A stretch of DNA of 64,000 bases from Paenibacillus_AB hodogayensis (GCF_039536325.1 NZ_BAAAYO010000006.1:496001-560000); one strand, 5' to 3'. Positions 16,787 through 26,067 are shown, numbered from the stretch's first letter. The notes: generated from the letters alone by a model not told the origin. A program made the numbers and translations.

Positions 16787-19171
16787 TCATGGCTTTGCCG
16801 GGGAACCGATCTCGCAAGCTCGGACGATCGCTTCGTTCCGCTCCGGACGCGTACCGGCCGGATAGTCGATCTGTATGGTTCGCCCTTCCCCGCAAGTCTC
16901 CCATTTCACGGCAATATCGCCGTACGGCGTCGGCACTTTGCCTTCCATCCGCTCGAATCCTGCCTGCGCCGGCTCGACGCGGAATGACCGGAAGCCCGGC
17001 TCCGTCGGCCGGACGCCTAGCCCGTAGGCATAGTAAAAGTACACCGGAATAGCAGACCAGCCGTGGCATAGACTTCCCGCTTGCCCGAAGGCGTCGGCGC
17101 CGTCCAGCGTTTCCCAGAAGCTGGTAGCCCCGTTGAAAAGCATGTTCCCCCATTGTTCGGCAATCGTGTCGAATACCGCTGCTCCGTAAAGGTCCGGCTC
17201 TCCCAACAAGGCTTGAAACTTGAACAACGAGTAACTGAGCGTTACCGGCGCGAAACCGTTGTCGTCCTCCGCCAGACGGCGGCGCAGCGAACGGGCGAGC
17301 GGTTCCGGGCATACGCCTGCGCATAGCGCCAGCGATTGGGTCAATTCCGCGAAGTGAGCGTCGGAGCCGACTCCGCGATAAGTAAGGTAAGCTTGCGCCT
17401 CTTCGTCCCAGAACGATGCATGCATCGAGGTACGGAGCGTTTCCTCCGCTTCGCGGAAGCGGTTCGTCCGCTTCATATCGCCGAAAGCGCTGGCAAGCCG
17501 TCCTCCGGCCTGCAGCGCCAGAAGAAACATGCCGTTCAGCGGTGCGTCGGCTCTGTTCCGCGCGCGCTCCTTCTCTTCCTTCGTCCCGGCGCCGTTCAGT
17601 CCGGGCTGCCAATCGTAGAAGTTCCAATAGGCATCTCCGGTCGGCGTAACCAGCATCCCGTCGCGGCAATTGTCCAGATGGGCATCCATCATCCGCAACG
17701 CTACCGAAAGGGGCTCGGCCGTTCCCGCCGCATCGCCGCTGTGCATCCAGTAATCCTCCACTTGCAGCAGCCACAGGAAGGTGAAGGAAGGAATCGTAAA
17801 CGCGCTGCGGGACGGAGCCGTCAGCTCCAGAAACCCGTCGGGACGGACGGATTCGGCAAACAGCCGGGCCGCGGCCGCGGGGAATTCGTATTCGCCGAAG
17901 CAATAATAGCCGCACAGCGCCTGATTTCTCGCATCCATCGCGTACAGCGCCTGTTCCCGCCACGGCGTGTCCTCGTAATGCTCATACATGCACAGATGCA
18001 AGGTACGGACGGCGACCTCCTCGATGCGTCGGTGCAGCCGATCAGGCACATTCAGCCTCCCCTTGCGCTCGACCGGATATTGGACGACCCTCAAACCGGC
18101 ATACGCCAAGGTAAAGACGGTTTGGACGCCTCCGATTTGCAGCTGCAAGTATCGCCCCGCCCACCTTTTCAAAGGATGGAAGAACGTTTGCGCCCCTTCT
18201 CCGCACGTGTAACGGGTGGCGAAGTGCTTGCCGCGCGTCGAGGCTCGCACTCTCAAATCGTCCAGATGCTCGCCGTATGCAATATCGATCCGTACGCCAG
18301 CATCCGCCTCCAGCTCCAGTTCGAGAAAGCCGCACTCCTCACGCCCCATGTCCAGCACCAGGTACACGCCCCCGTCTTCGGGAATGTTCCCTGCCTGCAG
18401 CACGATCCGGTTCCCGCCGTACAGCGGCATCCCGGCGCCCTCGGCCAGCAGCTGCCGGGCCGGACGGAACGACAAGTAATCGTTCTGCATCGTCTCCGCT
18501 ACAATTGCGCCCGGCGGCTCGGCCCTTCTCGCGAACGTGCCCTGGGTACGCAGCCTTGACGGTGCGCGTTCACCGATGACTGGCTTGCGGATCGGCCGAA
18601 GGTATAGCTCCGGAAGGTCCTCTCCCGGCGCAAACGACGCAACCGGTCGGCGCCATTCCTTCCGTGCGACATCGTAACCGATCCGGTTCCAGTCGTCTGC
18701 GCCTCTGGCGTCGTATTCGAACGTAAAGCCCAATTGCACCGTGCTGAGCGGCATGTCCCCGGAAACGTAAGTCGGCGATCGGCGGCACAGCGCCTCTTCC
18801 CCGCTTGCGATGACGCCCTGCGCCCCATGCAAAGCGTAGATCAGTCCGGCCCGCCCCCCAATATATTGGAAGCTGTCGATTCCCTGGTAATGTACGACCA
18901 CGGCCAGAACGTTGGCCCCTTGTCGCAGCCGGCTGCCGATCGGGATGCAGTCATACGCTTTGCGGCTAGGATAATCGTCATATTGCCCGGCGTCCACGAA
19001 TTCGCCGTTGAGCCATACCGCATAATCGGTGTCCGCCGATATATACAGCAGAGCCGTTTCATCCGCCCGCTCCAGCTCGAAGGCGTGGCGGAATTCCACA
19101 TACTGATTGGCTTCGTCCCGTCCGTCCGGATGCCAGATCCATACCGCTTCGTTTAATGGGTTTGCCCCCAT
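16787..19171 (-). CDS. alpha-L-rhamnosidase-like protein (GH78 type)
   Basis: About 794 residues, no signal peptide, so probably cytoplasmic. The N-terminal ~170 residues form a beta-sandwich seen in these enzymes (EAVWIWHPDGRDEANQYVEF, DYAVWLNGEFVDAGQYDDYP). The barrel begins near residue 360. The signature YEDTPWREQALYAMDARNQAL (~395-415) corresponds to the GH78 D-x-PWRE region, and the C-terminal sandwich contains GVRPTEPGFRSFRVEP. It would release terminal L-rhamnose from oligosaccharides. The ATG at 19171 is used: AAAGGAG touches an upstream in-frame GTG at 19183 but lies 11 bases from this ATG. It follows the solute-binding gene at 19305. Confidence 0.82.
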   Translation of the reverse strand: MGANPLNEAVWIWHPDGRDEANQYVEFRHAFELERADETALLYISADTDYAVWLNGEFVDAGQYDDYPSRKAYDCIPIGSRLRQGANVLAVVVHYQGIDSFQYIGGRAGLIYALHGAQGVIASGEEALCRRSPTYVSGDMPLSTVQLGFTFEYDARGADDWNRIGYDVARKEWRRPVASFAPGEDLPELYLRPIRKPVIGERAPSRLRTQGTFARRAEPPGAIVAETMQNDYLSFRPARQLLAEGAGMPLYGGNRIVLQAGNIPEDGGVYLVLDMGREECGFLELELEADAGVRIDIAYGEHLDDLRVRASTRGKHFATRYTCGEGAQTFFHPLKRWAGRYLQLQIGGVQTVFTLAYAGLRVVQYPVERKGRLNVPDRLHRRIEEVAVRTLHLCMYEHYEDTPWREQALYAMDARNQALCGYYCFGEYEFPAAAARLFAESVRPDGFLELTAPSRSAFTIPSFTFLWLLQVEDYWMHSGDAAGTAEPLSVALRMMDAHLDNCRDGMLVTPTGDAYWNFYDWQPGLNGAGTKEEKERARNRADAPLNGMFLLALQAGGRLASAFGDMKRTNRFREAEETLRTSMHASFWDEEAQAYLTYRGVGSDAHFAELTQSLALCAGVCPEPLARSLRRRLAEDDNGFAPVTLSYSLFKFQALLGEPDLYGAAVFDTIAEQWGNMLFNGATSFWETLDGADAFGQAGSLCHGWSAIPVYFYYAYGLGVRPTEPGFRSFRVEPAQAGFERMEGKVPTPYGDIAVKWETCGEGRTIQIDYPAGTRPERNEAIVRACEIGSPAKP

Positions 19172-19304
19172 CCCATGCTCCACTCCTTTTGCTCGCTCCC
19201 TGCTCGCTCGTCGGGTCGTCTGGCGGAAGCGGAAGCGAATCGATCAGCGGACTTGCCGTGACCCCGCTTCCCTTTCCGCTGTCGAACCCGGAGCGTCCGC
19301 GACG

Positions 19305-20660
19305 TTATTTTTTCTGCTTGGCGTCGGCTATTGCTTTCTCCGCTTTCTCTTGCGCGTCGCGTAGCGCTGTGTTGATGTCGGTCTTGCCTTCGATCAGCTG
19401 CTGGATGTAAGGCGTGAATACTTTTTCCACGGACAGCAGGTATGGATTTTTGACCACGCCGGGCGCGATCTCGTTGTAGTAGAGCGCCTTCCAGTTTTTG
19501 TCCTTGAACGCGGTATCCTGCGCGAACGCTTTTCTGACGCTGTCGGTGGAGAGAATCGGCATGTTTCCTTTTTTGGATTCCTCAAGCTGGGCTTCCTCGG
19601 ACGCCAGGTATTGGATCACCTTCATGGCCGCATCCTTGTCCTTAGCGATCGAGGTCATCCCGAATACGACAGGCATCGATTGCGAACCGACCTTGGGCTT
19701 ATCCGCGAACGTCGGCAGCGAGACGAGGTCCCAGCTGATGTCGTTGATGTTCGGGATCGAGAACGGGAAGCTGGAGTTGAACACGAACATGCCGAGCTGC
19801 GGCGTATCGGTAAATTCGAGCCGGTAAGGGAGCTTCTTTTTGGCGGTGACGAATTTTTGGTAGCTCTCCAGCTTGCCCGGCGTAAGCAAATACGTTTCGA
19901 TGAGACGCTTCCAACCGTCGTTCAGGAAAGTCGGCTTCTCCGTCTTCGCGTCCACGTAAGGGATGGACAGCTGGTTGTTGCCGAGCATATGCGCCGGGGA
20001 AACGGTAAAGCCGATATACGCCGTGCCTCCGTCCTCGCGGTCGAGCTTTTTGGCCGTTTCGAACGTGTCTTCCCAGGTCATGCCATCCTTCGGATAAGGA
20101 ACGCCGAACTTGTCGAATAGCCCTTTGTTATAGTACATCACCTGAATCATGTTGCTCACAGGAAGCGCATACAACTTTCCGCCGCCAGAAGCCTTCAAGC
20201 TTTCGATCAGCTTAGGCTCGATGGCCGCCAGATTAACGCCGTGCTTCTGGGCCAGCTCCGTCATATCGAACTGGAGATTCGCACTTTCGGCGAGTTCGAA
20301 ATAATAAGAGTCGGTCTGGAACAAAATATCGACCCGCTGTCCGGTGGCCAGCAGATCCTGGAGCGTCGTCCCCGCCTTGCTTTGGATATAAGTGATCTTG
20401 TAGTCGGGGAACTTCTTGCGCAGCCTGTTGCCGTAGTTGGCGTCAAAGCTTTCCGGCGTACCTCCGTTGTTCGTATGAATGACCAGCTCGACCGGCTCCG
20501 TTTTGACCGGGGCGGGCGTAGACGCAGGCGCTTGGCTTTGGCCATTCGAGGAGCAGCCCCCGAGCGCGACCGCCAGCCCCGCTGCGGTCAAAACCGGTAT
20601 CCACCTCGGCAGCAGTCTGCGGCGGTCCGGATTTATTTGTTTTCTTCCTGCATTTTCCAT
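19305..20660 (-). CDS. extracellular solute-binding lipoprotein (ABC sugar type, family 1)
   Basis: 451 residues with a long n-region (many Arg) and a lipobox ALGGC, Cys at residue 36. The mature part starts with a Ser/Ala/Pro linker and continues VELVIHTNNGGTPESF. It shares FDKFGVPYPKDGMTWED and the C-terminal TDINTALRDAQEKAEKA with its paralogues at 11365 and 45281. It is the first gene of the minus-strand carbohydrate block and is divergent from the AraC regulator at 21003, which may control it. No transport permease is near. Confidence 0.88.
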   Translation of the reverse strand: MENAGRKQINPDRRRLLPRWIPVLTAAGLAVALGGCSSNGQSQAPASTPAPVKTEPVELVIHTNNGGTPESFDANYGNRLRKKFPDYKITYIQSKAGTTLQDLLATGQRVDILFQTDSYYFELAESANLQFDMTELAQKHGVNLAAIEPKLIESLKASGGGKLYALPVSNMIQVMYYNKGLFDKFGVPYPKDGMTWEDTFETAKKLDREDGGTAYIGFTVSPAHMLGNNQLSIPYVDAKTEKPTFLNDGWKRLIETYLLTPGKLESYQKFVTAKKKLPYRLEFTDTPQLGMFVFNSSFPFSIPNINDISWDLVSLPTFADKPKVGSQSMPVVFGMTSIAKDKDAAMKVIQYLASEEAQLEESKKGNMPILSTDSVRKAFAQDTAFKDKNWKALYYNEIAPGVVKNPYLLSVEKVFTPYIQQLIEGKTDINTALRDAQEKAEKAIADAKQKK

Positions 20661-20920
20661 GTTCTCGTGTCCCCTTCGTTAATCATGTTTGCGCGTTTGG
20701 CCGCTCTGCGGCTTGCGGACGTGGCCTCTTTCCCCTCGCTTTCCGGTCCGCCTTACGCTTTATGATAAAACTCTCCGGCCGTCAATGCTTTGCCGCAAAG
20801 GTCAAACGTTTTGTCCATTCGGTCATTCCGTCTGCGGCCGTTCCCGCCTCGCCCTTTGCGGTGCAGGGGATGGCCGCCGATGCATTCCCCCGAGCGGGCG
20901 CAGCCCGGCGTTTTCCCTCT

Positions 20921-20968
20921 TTTATCGGAAGATGGACTTGCCCTATAATAGAGCTAACACGCTAACAC
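20921..20968 (+). promoter_or_regulatory. possible promoter of the AraC-family gene, with a tandem repeat
   Basis: TATAAT at 20944-20949 with a weak -35 (TTTATC at 20921). Just downstream GCTAACAC occurs twice in tandem (20953-20960, 20961-20968), a possible regulator half-site pair. The rest of 20661-21002 shows no gene. Confidence 0.4.
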
Positions 20969-21002
20969 TGAAACCCATTCCACAGAGAGCGGAGAGAGCG
21001 CC

Positions 21003-21908
21003 ATGTTGCGGCCAAGATACGAGTTGAAGGAAGACTTGTCCATTCGCAAGCTGGTGACGTTCTATTACCGCGAAATGTCCAAGCATTTTTATACGCGGGG
21101 CGAAACGCACGATTTTTGGGAGTTTGTGTACGTGGATCGGGGGGAAGTGGAGTTTTTCACCGATCTGGGGGTATACCGGCTTCGTCAGGGTGACATGCTG
21201 CTCCTGATGCCGAATTTGTTTCACGGAGGGCGCGCGGTCAATAAGGCGACATGCAATCTGATTATTATGTCGTTCGAATGCGCGTCCTCCTGCATGGAGG
21301 AGCTGACCGGGGAATGTCTGATCCGGCTGCAGGAGGACGAGTACCGGCTGCTGGCGCTGATCGTGCAGGAGGGCATCCGCGCCTTTGACCCGCCGATCAA
21401 CGCCCCGCTGTGCTCCGGCTGCCCTCAGCAAAACGCCGAAGCCGACTTCGGGGCCGAGCAGCTGATCCGCAATTTTTTGGAAATTTTGCTAATCCGGCTG
21501 ATCCGCCGAAGGAGACAGGAACGCAAGGAAAGCGAGAAGGACACGTTGATCGCAGCTCAGCATGGGGACGATTTGTTTGCGCGCATCGTCGCCTTTTTGC
21601 ATAACCATCTGAACGAGCGCTTCACGCTCGATGAGCTGTGCGATCGTTTTGCCATCAGCCGTACCGGTCTGAAAATGATTTTCAAGGCGCGGACCGGCGC
21701 GGGCGCAATGGAATATTTCAGCCGGATGAAGATCGACAGAGCGAAGCAGCTGATCCGCGAGGAAAACGGCAACCTGTCGGCCATCGCCGAAATTCTCGGC
21801 TACAGCAGCATCCATCATTTCTCCAAGCAATTCAAGCGCATCTCGAACATGACGCCTTCCGAATATTCCCGCTCAATTGTCGCTCGGACGAAACGGATCG
21901 GGGGGTAG
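21003..21908 (+). CDS. AraC-family transcriptional regulator with cupin-like sensor
   Basis: 301 residues. Residues ~20-100 form a cupin-like sugar-sensing domain (HDFWEFVYVDRGEVEFF, GDMLLLMPNLFHGG). Residues ~200-295 carry two helix-turn-helix motifs (FTLDELCDRFAISRTGLKMIFK and LSAIAEILGYSSIHHFSKQFK, ending MTPSEYSRS). GGAGAG lies 6 bases before the ATG. It is the only plus-strand gene of the block and faces away from the solute-binding gene at 20660, so local activation of the carbohydrate genes is the likely role. Confidence 0.9.
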   Translation: MLRPRYELKEDLSIRKLVTFYYREMSKHFYTRGETHDFWEFVYVDRGEVEFFTDLGVYRLRQGDMLLLMPNLFHGGRAVNKATCNLIIMSFECASSCMEELTGECLIRLQEDEYRLLALIVQEGIRAFDPPINAPLCSGCPQQNAEADFGAEQLIRNFLEILLIRLIRRRRQERKESEKDTLIAAQHGDDLFARIVAFLHNHLNERFTLDELCDRFAISRTGLKMIFKARTGAGAMEYFSRMKIDRAKQLIREENGNLSAIAEILGYSSIHHFSKQFKRISNMTPSEYSRSIVARTKRIGG

Positions 21909-21970
21909 CGCTTGCAGCGGCAAGCCGACCGATGCCCGGCGGAGCGACGCTCGCCTCGCCCGGGAACGGA

Positions 21971-22011
21971 TGAAACAACAAAACCCCCGGCCCGTTTTTC
22001 GGACCAGGGGG
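21971..22011 (-). terminator. Rho-independent terminator of aroCBH
   Basis: CCCCCGG...CCG pairs with CGG..CC.GGGGG around a T-rich loop (21984-22011). On the minus strand it is followed by TTTTGTTGTTT. It lies 43 bases past the aroH stop. Confidence 0.85.
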
Positions 22012-22053
22012 AATTTCATCGGCCGCCGCGCCGAAAGCGCGATGCGGACACCG

Positions 22054-22428
22054 CTACTTCGTCTGTCCCGACAAATCGGGCCGCAACTTGATCGCGTTGT
22101 TCAAATAGACGTGGCGGATTTCTTTTTGCGATTTCGTCGTATTGACGGAAACCATCAGCCGGATGCATTTTTCCAAACCGCCGGGAACGGAAATTTCCAG
22201 CGCGCACATGAGCGGCACCAGCTCCCACCCCTGCATCTCGCGGATGACCTTGGCCGGAAACGCCGCATTCAAATCCTGCGTAACCGTAACGAACACGCTG
22301 GCGATATCCTCCGGATCGATGCCGTTCTCGGCAACGATTTGACCCAGCAGCTCGGCCGTCGCATTCAAAATTTCCGTTTCTTCATTACGCTCCACCGTGA
22401 TGGCTCCGCGCACTCCCCGTACAAACAT
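22054..22428 (-). CDS. aroH: chorismate mutase, AroH type
   Basis: 124 residues, the normal length of the trimeric AroH-type enzyme. It converts chorismate to prephenate for phenylalanine and tyrosine. The N-terminal RGVRGAITVE holds the first active-site Arg, and ALEISVPGGLEKCIRLMV holds the later Cys and Arg. It is the last gene of aroC-aroB-aroH, 6 bases from aroB. In B. subtilis trpE follows directly; here a terminator and a 13-kb carbohydrate block intervene. Confidence 0.95.
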   Translation of the reverse strand: MFVRGVRGAITVERNEETEILNATAELLGQIVAENGIDPEDIASVFVTVTQDLNAAFPAKVIREMQGWELVPLMCALEISVPGGLEKCIRLMVSVNTTKSQKEIRHVYLNNAIKLRPDLSGQTK

Positions 22429-22434
22429 GTCGGC

Positions 22435-23529
22435 TTACTCCCCCTCTTTCAAGCTGTCCACGACTTCCCTTACCCAGACGGACGACACGCTGCGATTGAT
22501 TTCCACTTCGCCGATGTCCTTCGGGATGATGAACACCATACTGCCTTCCGTAAACTTCTTGTCGTGCATCATGGCGCCCATGATCGCATCCGTATCCAGA
22601 TGACGTGGAATCCGCACGGGCAAGCCGAATTGGCGCAAAATACGCTCCGTCTCGGAGGCGATGGAAGCCGGATTGCCAAGCTTCGCCGACAAGCGAGCCG
22701 CGCCGACCATGCCGATGGCGATCGCTTCGCCATGCAGCAGCTCGCCATAGCCCGCCACCGCCTCCAAAGCGTGGCCGATCGTATGGCCCAGATTCAGAAT
22801 CGCCCGCAGGCCGCCTTCCTTCTCGTCCTCGGAGACGACCTTCGCCTTCACCCCGCAGCCGATATACAGCGCATGCTCCAGCGCCGCCGAATCGAGCGCC
22901 AGCAGCTTTTCGGCGTTGGCGTCGCACCATTCGACGAATTCGCGGTCGAGAATAAAGCCTTCCTTTACGAGCTCGGACAGCCCTGCCCGCACTTCCCGAT
23001 CGGGCAGCGATTTCAGGGTGGCGATATCGTACAGGACGAATTCCGGCTGATGGAAGGCGCCGATTACGTTTTTGGCCAACCGATGGTTGACCGCGACTTT
23101 GCCTCCGACGCTGCTGTCGTGCGCCAAAATCGTCGTCGGGATCTGCACGAACCGGACCCCGCGCATATAGCTGGCGGCCACAAAGCCCGCCAAATCGCCC
23201 ACGACCCCTCCGCCCAAAGCCAGCACCGCGGAATTGCGGTCCAAGCCGGCCTCCAGGGCGACGGTAATGATATCTTCCAGCACGGACAGCGACTTGGACT
23301 TCTCTCCGGATGCGACGACCGCTGTAGCGACCTTATAGCCGCCCGCCTCCAGAAGCCCTTTCACCCGCTCCAAATAATGCTTCGCGACCTGCTCGTCGGT
23401 AACGAGCAGCAGGGGCGACTTCGTGCCGATACGGTGCTTGCCGAGCGTGGCCGCGATATCGTTCAGCAAGCCTTCGCCTACATAGATCGGATAGGAGCGC
23501 TCTCCCAGCTCCACGGTCAGCTGCTTCAT
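22435..23529 (-). CDS. aroB: 3-dehydroquinate synthase
   Basis: 364 residues. It converts DAHP to 3-dehydroquinate in the shikimate pathway using NAD and a divalent metal. The NAD region GGGVVGDLAGFVAASY and the metal-binding LNLGHTIGHALEA are clear. The start is the ATG at 23529 (MKQLTVELGERSYPIYVG), one base after the aroC stop; the frame is open further upstream inside aroC but that part is not AroB-like. Confidence 0.96.
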   Translation of the reverse strand: MKQLTVELGERSYPIYVGEGLLNDIAATLGKHRIGTKSPLLLVTDEQVAKHYLERVKGLLEAGGYKVATAVVASGEKSKSLSVLEDIITVALEAGLDRNSAVLALGGGVVGDLAGFVAASYMRGVRFVQIPTTILAHDSSVGGKVAVNHRLAKNVIGAFHQPEFVLYDIATLKSLPDREVRAGLSELVKEGFILDREFVEWCDANAEKLLALDSAALEHALYIGCGVKAKVVSEDEKEGGLRAILNLGHTIGHALEAVAGYGELLHGEAIAIGMVGAARLSAKLGNPASIASETERILRQFGLPVRIPRHLDTDAIMGAMMHDKKFTEGSMVFIIPKDIGEVEINRSVSSVWVREVVDSLKEGE

Positions 23530-23530
23530 C

Positions 23531-24694
23531 TTAGTACCGCTCCACTTGAGCGAGATAGTTGTCGTAGTTGGCGCGAATTTCCTCCATCGAATCGCCGCCG
23601 AACTTCTCCATGAACGCGTTCGCCACTTCCCAGGCGATGACGCTCTCCATGATGACGCCGGCTGCCGGAACGGCACACGTATCCGAGCGCTCCACCTGGG
23701 CGGAGAACGGCTGCTTCGTGTCGATGTCGACGCTGGCGAGCGGCTTGTACAAGGTGGAGATCGGCTTCATGACGCCGCGCACGATAATCGGCTCTCCGGT
23801 CGTCATGCCGCCTTCGAAGCCGCCTGCGCGATTCGAACCGCGACGGAAGCCGCTCTCCTCGGCATACAAAATCTCGTCATGCACCTTCGAGCCGCGGCGC
23901 TTGGCCGCTTCAAACCCGATGCCGAACTCGACGCCCTTGAACGCTTGAATGGAGACGACCGCCTGGGCGATCCGTCCGTCCAGCTTGCGGTCCCATTGCA
24001 CGTGGCTGCCGAGACCGACTGGTACGCCTTCCACGATAACTTCCACGATCCCGCCGAGCGTATCCCCTTCCGCCTTCGCCTGATCGATCGCGGCGATCAT
24101 CCGGGCTTCCGCTTCCTTGTCCGTCACGCGAACCGGAGACTCCTCCGTAATCCGAATCAGCTCGTCGATCGGCAGCTCCTCGCGGACCGCCTCGATTTCG
24201 CCGATCCGAATCACTTGACCGGCAATCTTGATGCCGAATTGGGCCAAAAATTGCCGTGCGATCGCGCCGATGGCTACGCGTACCGTCGTTTCCCGGGCGC
24301 TGGAGCGCTCCAAAATATTGCGCAGATCGGTCTGGTTGTACTTCAAGCCGCCATTCAGGTCGGCATGGCCCGGACGCGGCCGGTTAACGCGGCGCTTGCC
24401 TTCGCTGCCTTCCTCGACGTCCTCGATGCTCATGACCGTCGTCCACGCTTTCCAATCGTTGTTGGCTACGACCAGCGCGACTGGCGCCCCCGTCGTTTTG
24501 CCGTGACGCACGCCGCCTACGAGCTGTGCCGTATCCTTCTCGATTTGCATCCGTTTGCCGCGTCCATGGCCTTTTTGCCGTCGAGCCAACTGCTCGTTGA
24601 TCGGTTCGCCGGTAAGCGGCAAATTGCTCGGCAGCCCTTCCACTATTGCCGTCAGCTGCGGGCCGTGCGTTTCTCCTGCTGTCAAATATCTCAT
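23531..24694 (-). CDS. aroC: chorismate synthase
   Basis: 387 residues. It makes chorismate from EPSP with reduced flavin, the branch point for tryptophan, prephenate and menaquinone made by other genes here. Signatures are MRYLTAGETHGPQL at the N-terminus, RSSARETTVRVAIGAIAR near residue 125 and GGMTTGEPI. AAAGGGGA lies upstream of the ATG. It is first in aroC-aroB-aroH. Confidence 0.96.
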   Translation of the reverse strand: MRYLTAGETHGPQLTAIVEGLPSNLPLTGEPINEQLARRQKGHGRGKRMQIEKDTAQLVGGVRHGKTTGAPVALVVANNDWKAWTTVMSIEDVEEGSEGKRRVNRPRPGHADLNGGLKYNQTDLRNILERSSARETTVRVAIGAIARQFLAQFGIKIAGQVIRIGEIEAVREELPIDELIRITEESPVRVTDKEAEARMIAAIDQAKAEGDTLGGIVEVIVEGVPVGLGSHVQWDRKLDGRIAQAVVSIQAFKGVEFGIGFEAAKRRGSKVHDEILYAEESGFRRGSNRAGGFEGGMTTGEPIIVRGVMKPISTLYKPLASVDIDTKQPFSAQVERSDTCAVPAAGVIMESVIAWEVANAFMEKFGGDSMEEIRANYDNYLAQVERY

Positions 24695-24785
24695 TTGCGG
24701 ATTGTCCCCTTTCTTCCTGTCCCAACATCCGAAAAACGCTTATATAGAAGCTTTAGCGCTTTGATGTACCGAATTTCCTTTGCTA

Positions 24786-24814
24786 ATTATAGTATAGCGT
24801 CCGTAGTTTGACAA
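24786..24814 (-). promoter_or_regulatory. aroCBH promoter (sigma-A type)
   Basis: TTGTCA at 24814-24809, a 17-base spacer and TATAAT at 24791-24786, 92 bases upstream of aroC. This is one of the best promoter matches in the window. Confidence 0.82.
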
Positions 24815-24881
24815 GAAATCGGGAGATTCGACGACTATTTTTTCGCGGCTCCCTTTATGTGCACTCCTTTTACTCGCCAAA

Positions 24882-24917
24882 CATCAAACAAGCATGCCCC
24901 GGGAAGGTGCATGCTTG
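24882..24917 (-). terminator. terminator after the 53-residue gene
   Basis: A 9-bp perfect stem, CAAGCATGC with GCATGCTTG, 11-base loop, followed on the minus strand by TTTGATGTTT. It separates the gene at 24945 from the aro promoter. Confidence 0.7.
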
Positions 24918-24944
24918 TCATAGCGAATAATAGCCGGACGGCGC

Positions 24945-25106
24945 TTAACCGCCTGCGGGCAACGGGTAAATGCGAGTAGGTTCGTTCTGTTTCTGCTCGT
25001 CGACCATGCCGACGACCTGCAGCGAATCGATGCCGAGAATTTGCGCGCATTCCTGGATCGTAATAAATCCGCGCCGGTAGGCCGTGATGACCTTTCGTTT
25101 ATCCAT
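24945..25106 (-). CDS. small conserved-looking protein of 53 residues with a helix-turn-helix-like segment
   Basis: AGGAGG lies 10 bases before the ATG at 25106 and a terminator follows the stop, so this looks like a real gene. ITIQECAQILGIDSLQVVGMV resembles a helix-turn-helix such as those of small MerR- or sigma-like proteins. The head is basic (MDKRKVITAYRRGF) and the tail Pro-rich. I do not recognise the family. It lies 56 bases after cheR. Confidence 0.7.
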   Translation of the reverse strand: MDKRKVITAYRRGFITIQECAQILGIDSLQVVGMVDEQKQNEPTRIYPLPAGG

Positions 25107-25162
25107 AAGGGGAAAACCTCCTGAATGGTTTACCCTACTAGTATAGGAATTATTGGAAACGT

Positions 25163-25955
25163 TTATACATGAGCCATCCGTTTGCGGTAAATAAACGTAT
25201 CCGCCGTCTCCAGCTCGTACTGCCCCGGCGAAAAAATCTGCTCCGTGCTGCCCACGAACAGCAGCCCGCCCGGCTTCAGCGCCCGGCTGAACTTCTGGTA
25301 CAGCAGATGCTTGGCTTCCTCCGTAAAATAAATCATAACGTTGCGGCAAACGATCAGGTCGAATTGCGCGTCGAACGGATCGTGGAGCAGGTTTTGTTTA
25401 GAGAAGCGGACCTGCTTTTTCAGCGTATCGACCACCGAAAACGTCATGTCTTTGCGGGTAAAATACTTGTTGACGTAGTTGGCGGGCACGTCGCGGATCG
25501 AGCGGTCGGNNNNNNNNNNNNNNNNNNNNNNNNNNNNNNNNNNNNNNNNNNNNNNNATCCGTCGCGTATACCTGGGACGATTCCAAAACGCCCAGCTCGG
25601 CCATGATCATCGCCAGCGTATACGGCTCCTCCCCCGTCGAACAAGCCGCGCTCCAACATTTGAGCCGCCGTGTGGAACGCATCATCTCCGGAATAAACTT
25701 GCTCTCGAGCAGCTCCCAACGGTTCGGATTGCGCCAAAATTCCGAAACGTTGATCGTCATCCGATCCAGAAACTCGTAATACAGCTCTTTATCCCGGGCC
25801 ATCGCGTCGAAGAACGAGACAAAAGAGGTGTAGCCCTTTTTCGTATAAAGAGTCGTGAGCCGGCGTTTCATTTGCGCTTCCTTGTACTGGGACAAGTCAA
25901 TGGCCGAGTAGTCTTTTACTTTTTTCACGAATAACAAAAAATCTTGATCATCCAA
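25163..25955 (-). CDS. cheR: chemotaxis protein methyltransferase, interrupted by an assembly gap
   Basis: It uses S-adenosylmethionine to methylate glutamates of chemoreceptors. The N-terminal helical domain (QYKEAQMKRRLTTLYTKKG) is followed by the SAM motif WSAACSTGEEPYTLAM, then the N-run, then LIVCRNVMIYFTEEAKHLL and GLLFVGSTEQIF. The start is a TTG at 25955, 9 bases after GGGGAG; the overlapping ATG is out of frame. The 47 Ns put the two halves out of frame. A gap of 46 or 49 bases would restore frame and the usual ~260 residues, so this is an assembly artefact and not a pseudogene. Confidence 0.92.
25510..25556. other. assembly gap (47 Ns) inside cheR
   Basis: A run of 47 unknown bases. 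Flanking coding sequence on the minus strand is in different frames, so the true length differs by one or more bases. Confidence 0.99.
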
Positions 25956-26027
25956 CCCCTGTCACTCCCCAAGAGACGATATCGATCGGTAAAACTCCCC
26001 GTTTGCATGCCGGAAGTCCCAAGCATA

Positions 26028-26067
26028 CAAAAAATCCCGTATGCCATTTATTCCATGCACACGGGAT
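26028..26067 (-). terminator. Rho-independent terminator of ndk
   Basis: ATCCCGT and ACGGGAT form the outer stem, with further TGCAT/ATGGCA pairing inside, followed on the minus strand by six Ts. It lies ~60 bases past ndk and separates it from cheR. Confidence 0.82.

Noticed and set aside
16731..17963. A 410-codon minus-strand frame overlapping the GH78-like gene
   Set aside because: It is a different frame of the same strand inside the rhamnosidase-like gene; the product is Arg/Gly/Ser-rich without motifs.
21877..23613. A 578-codon plus-strand open frame across aroH and aroB
   Set aside because: It lies opposite aroH, aroB and part of aroC, all of which have clear family motifs. The plus-strand product is Arg/His/Asp-rich and has no domain pattern. 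GC-rich genes often leave long antisense frames.
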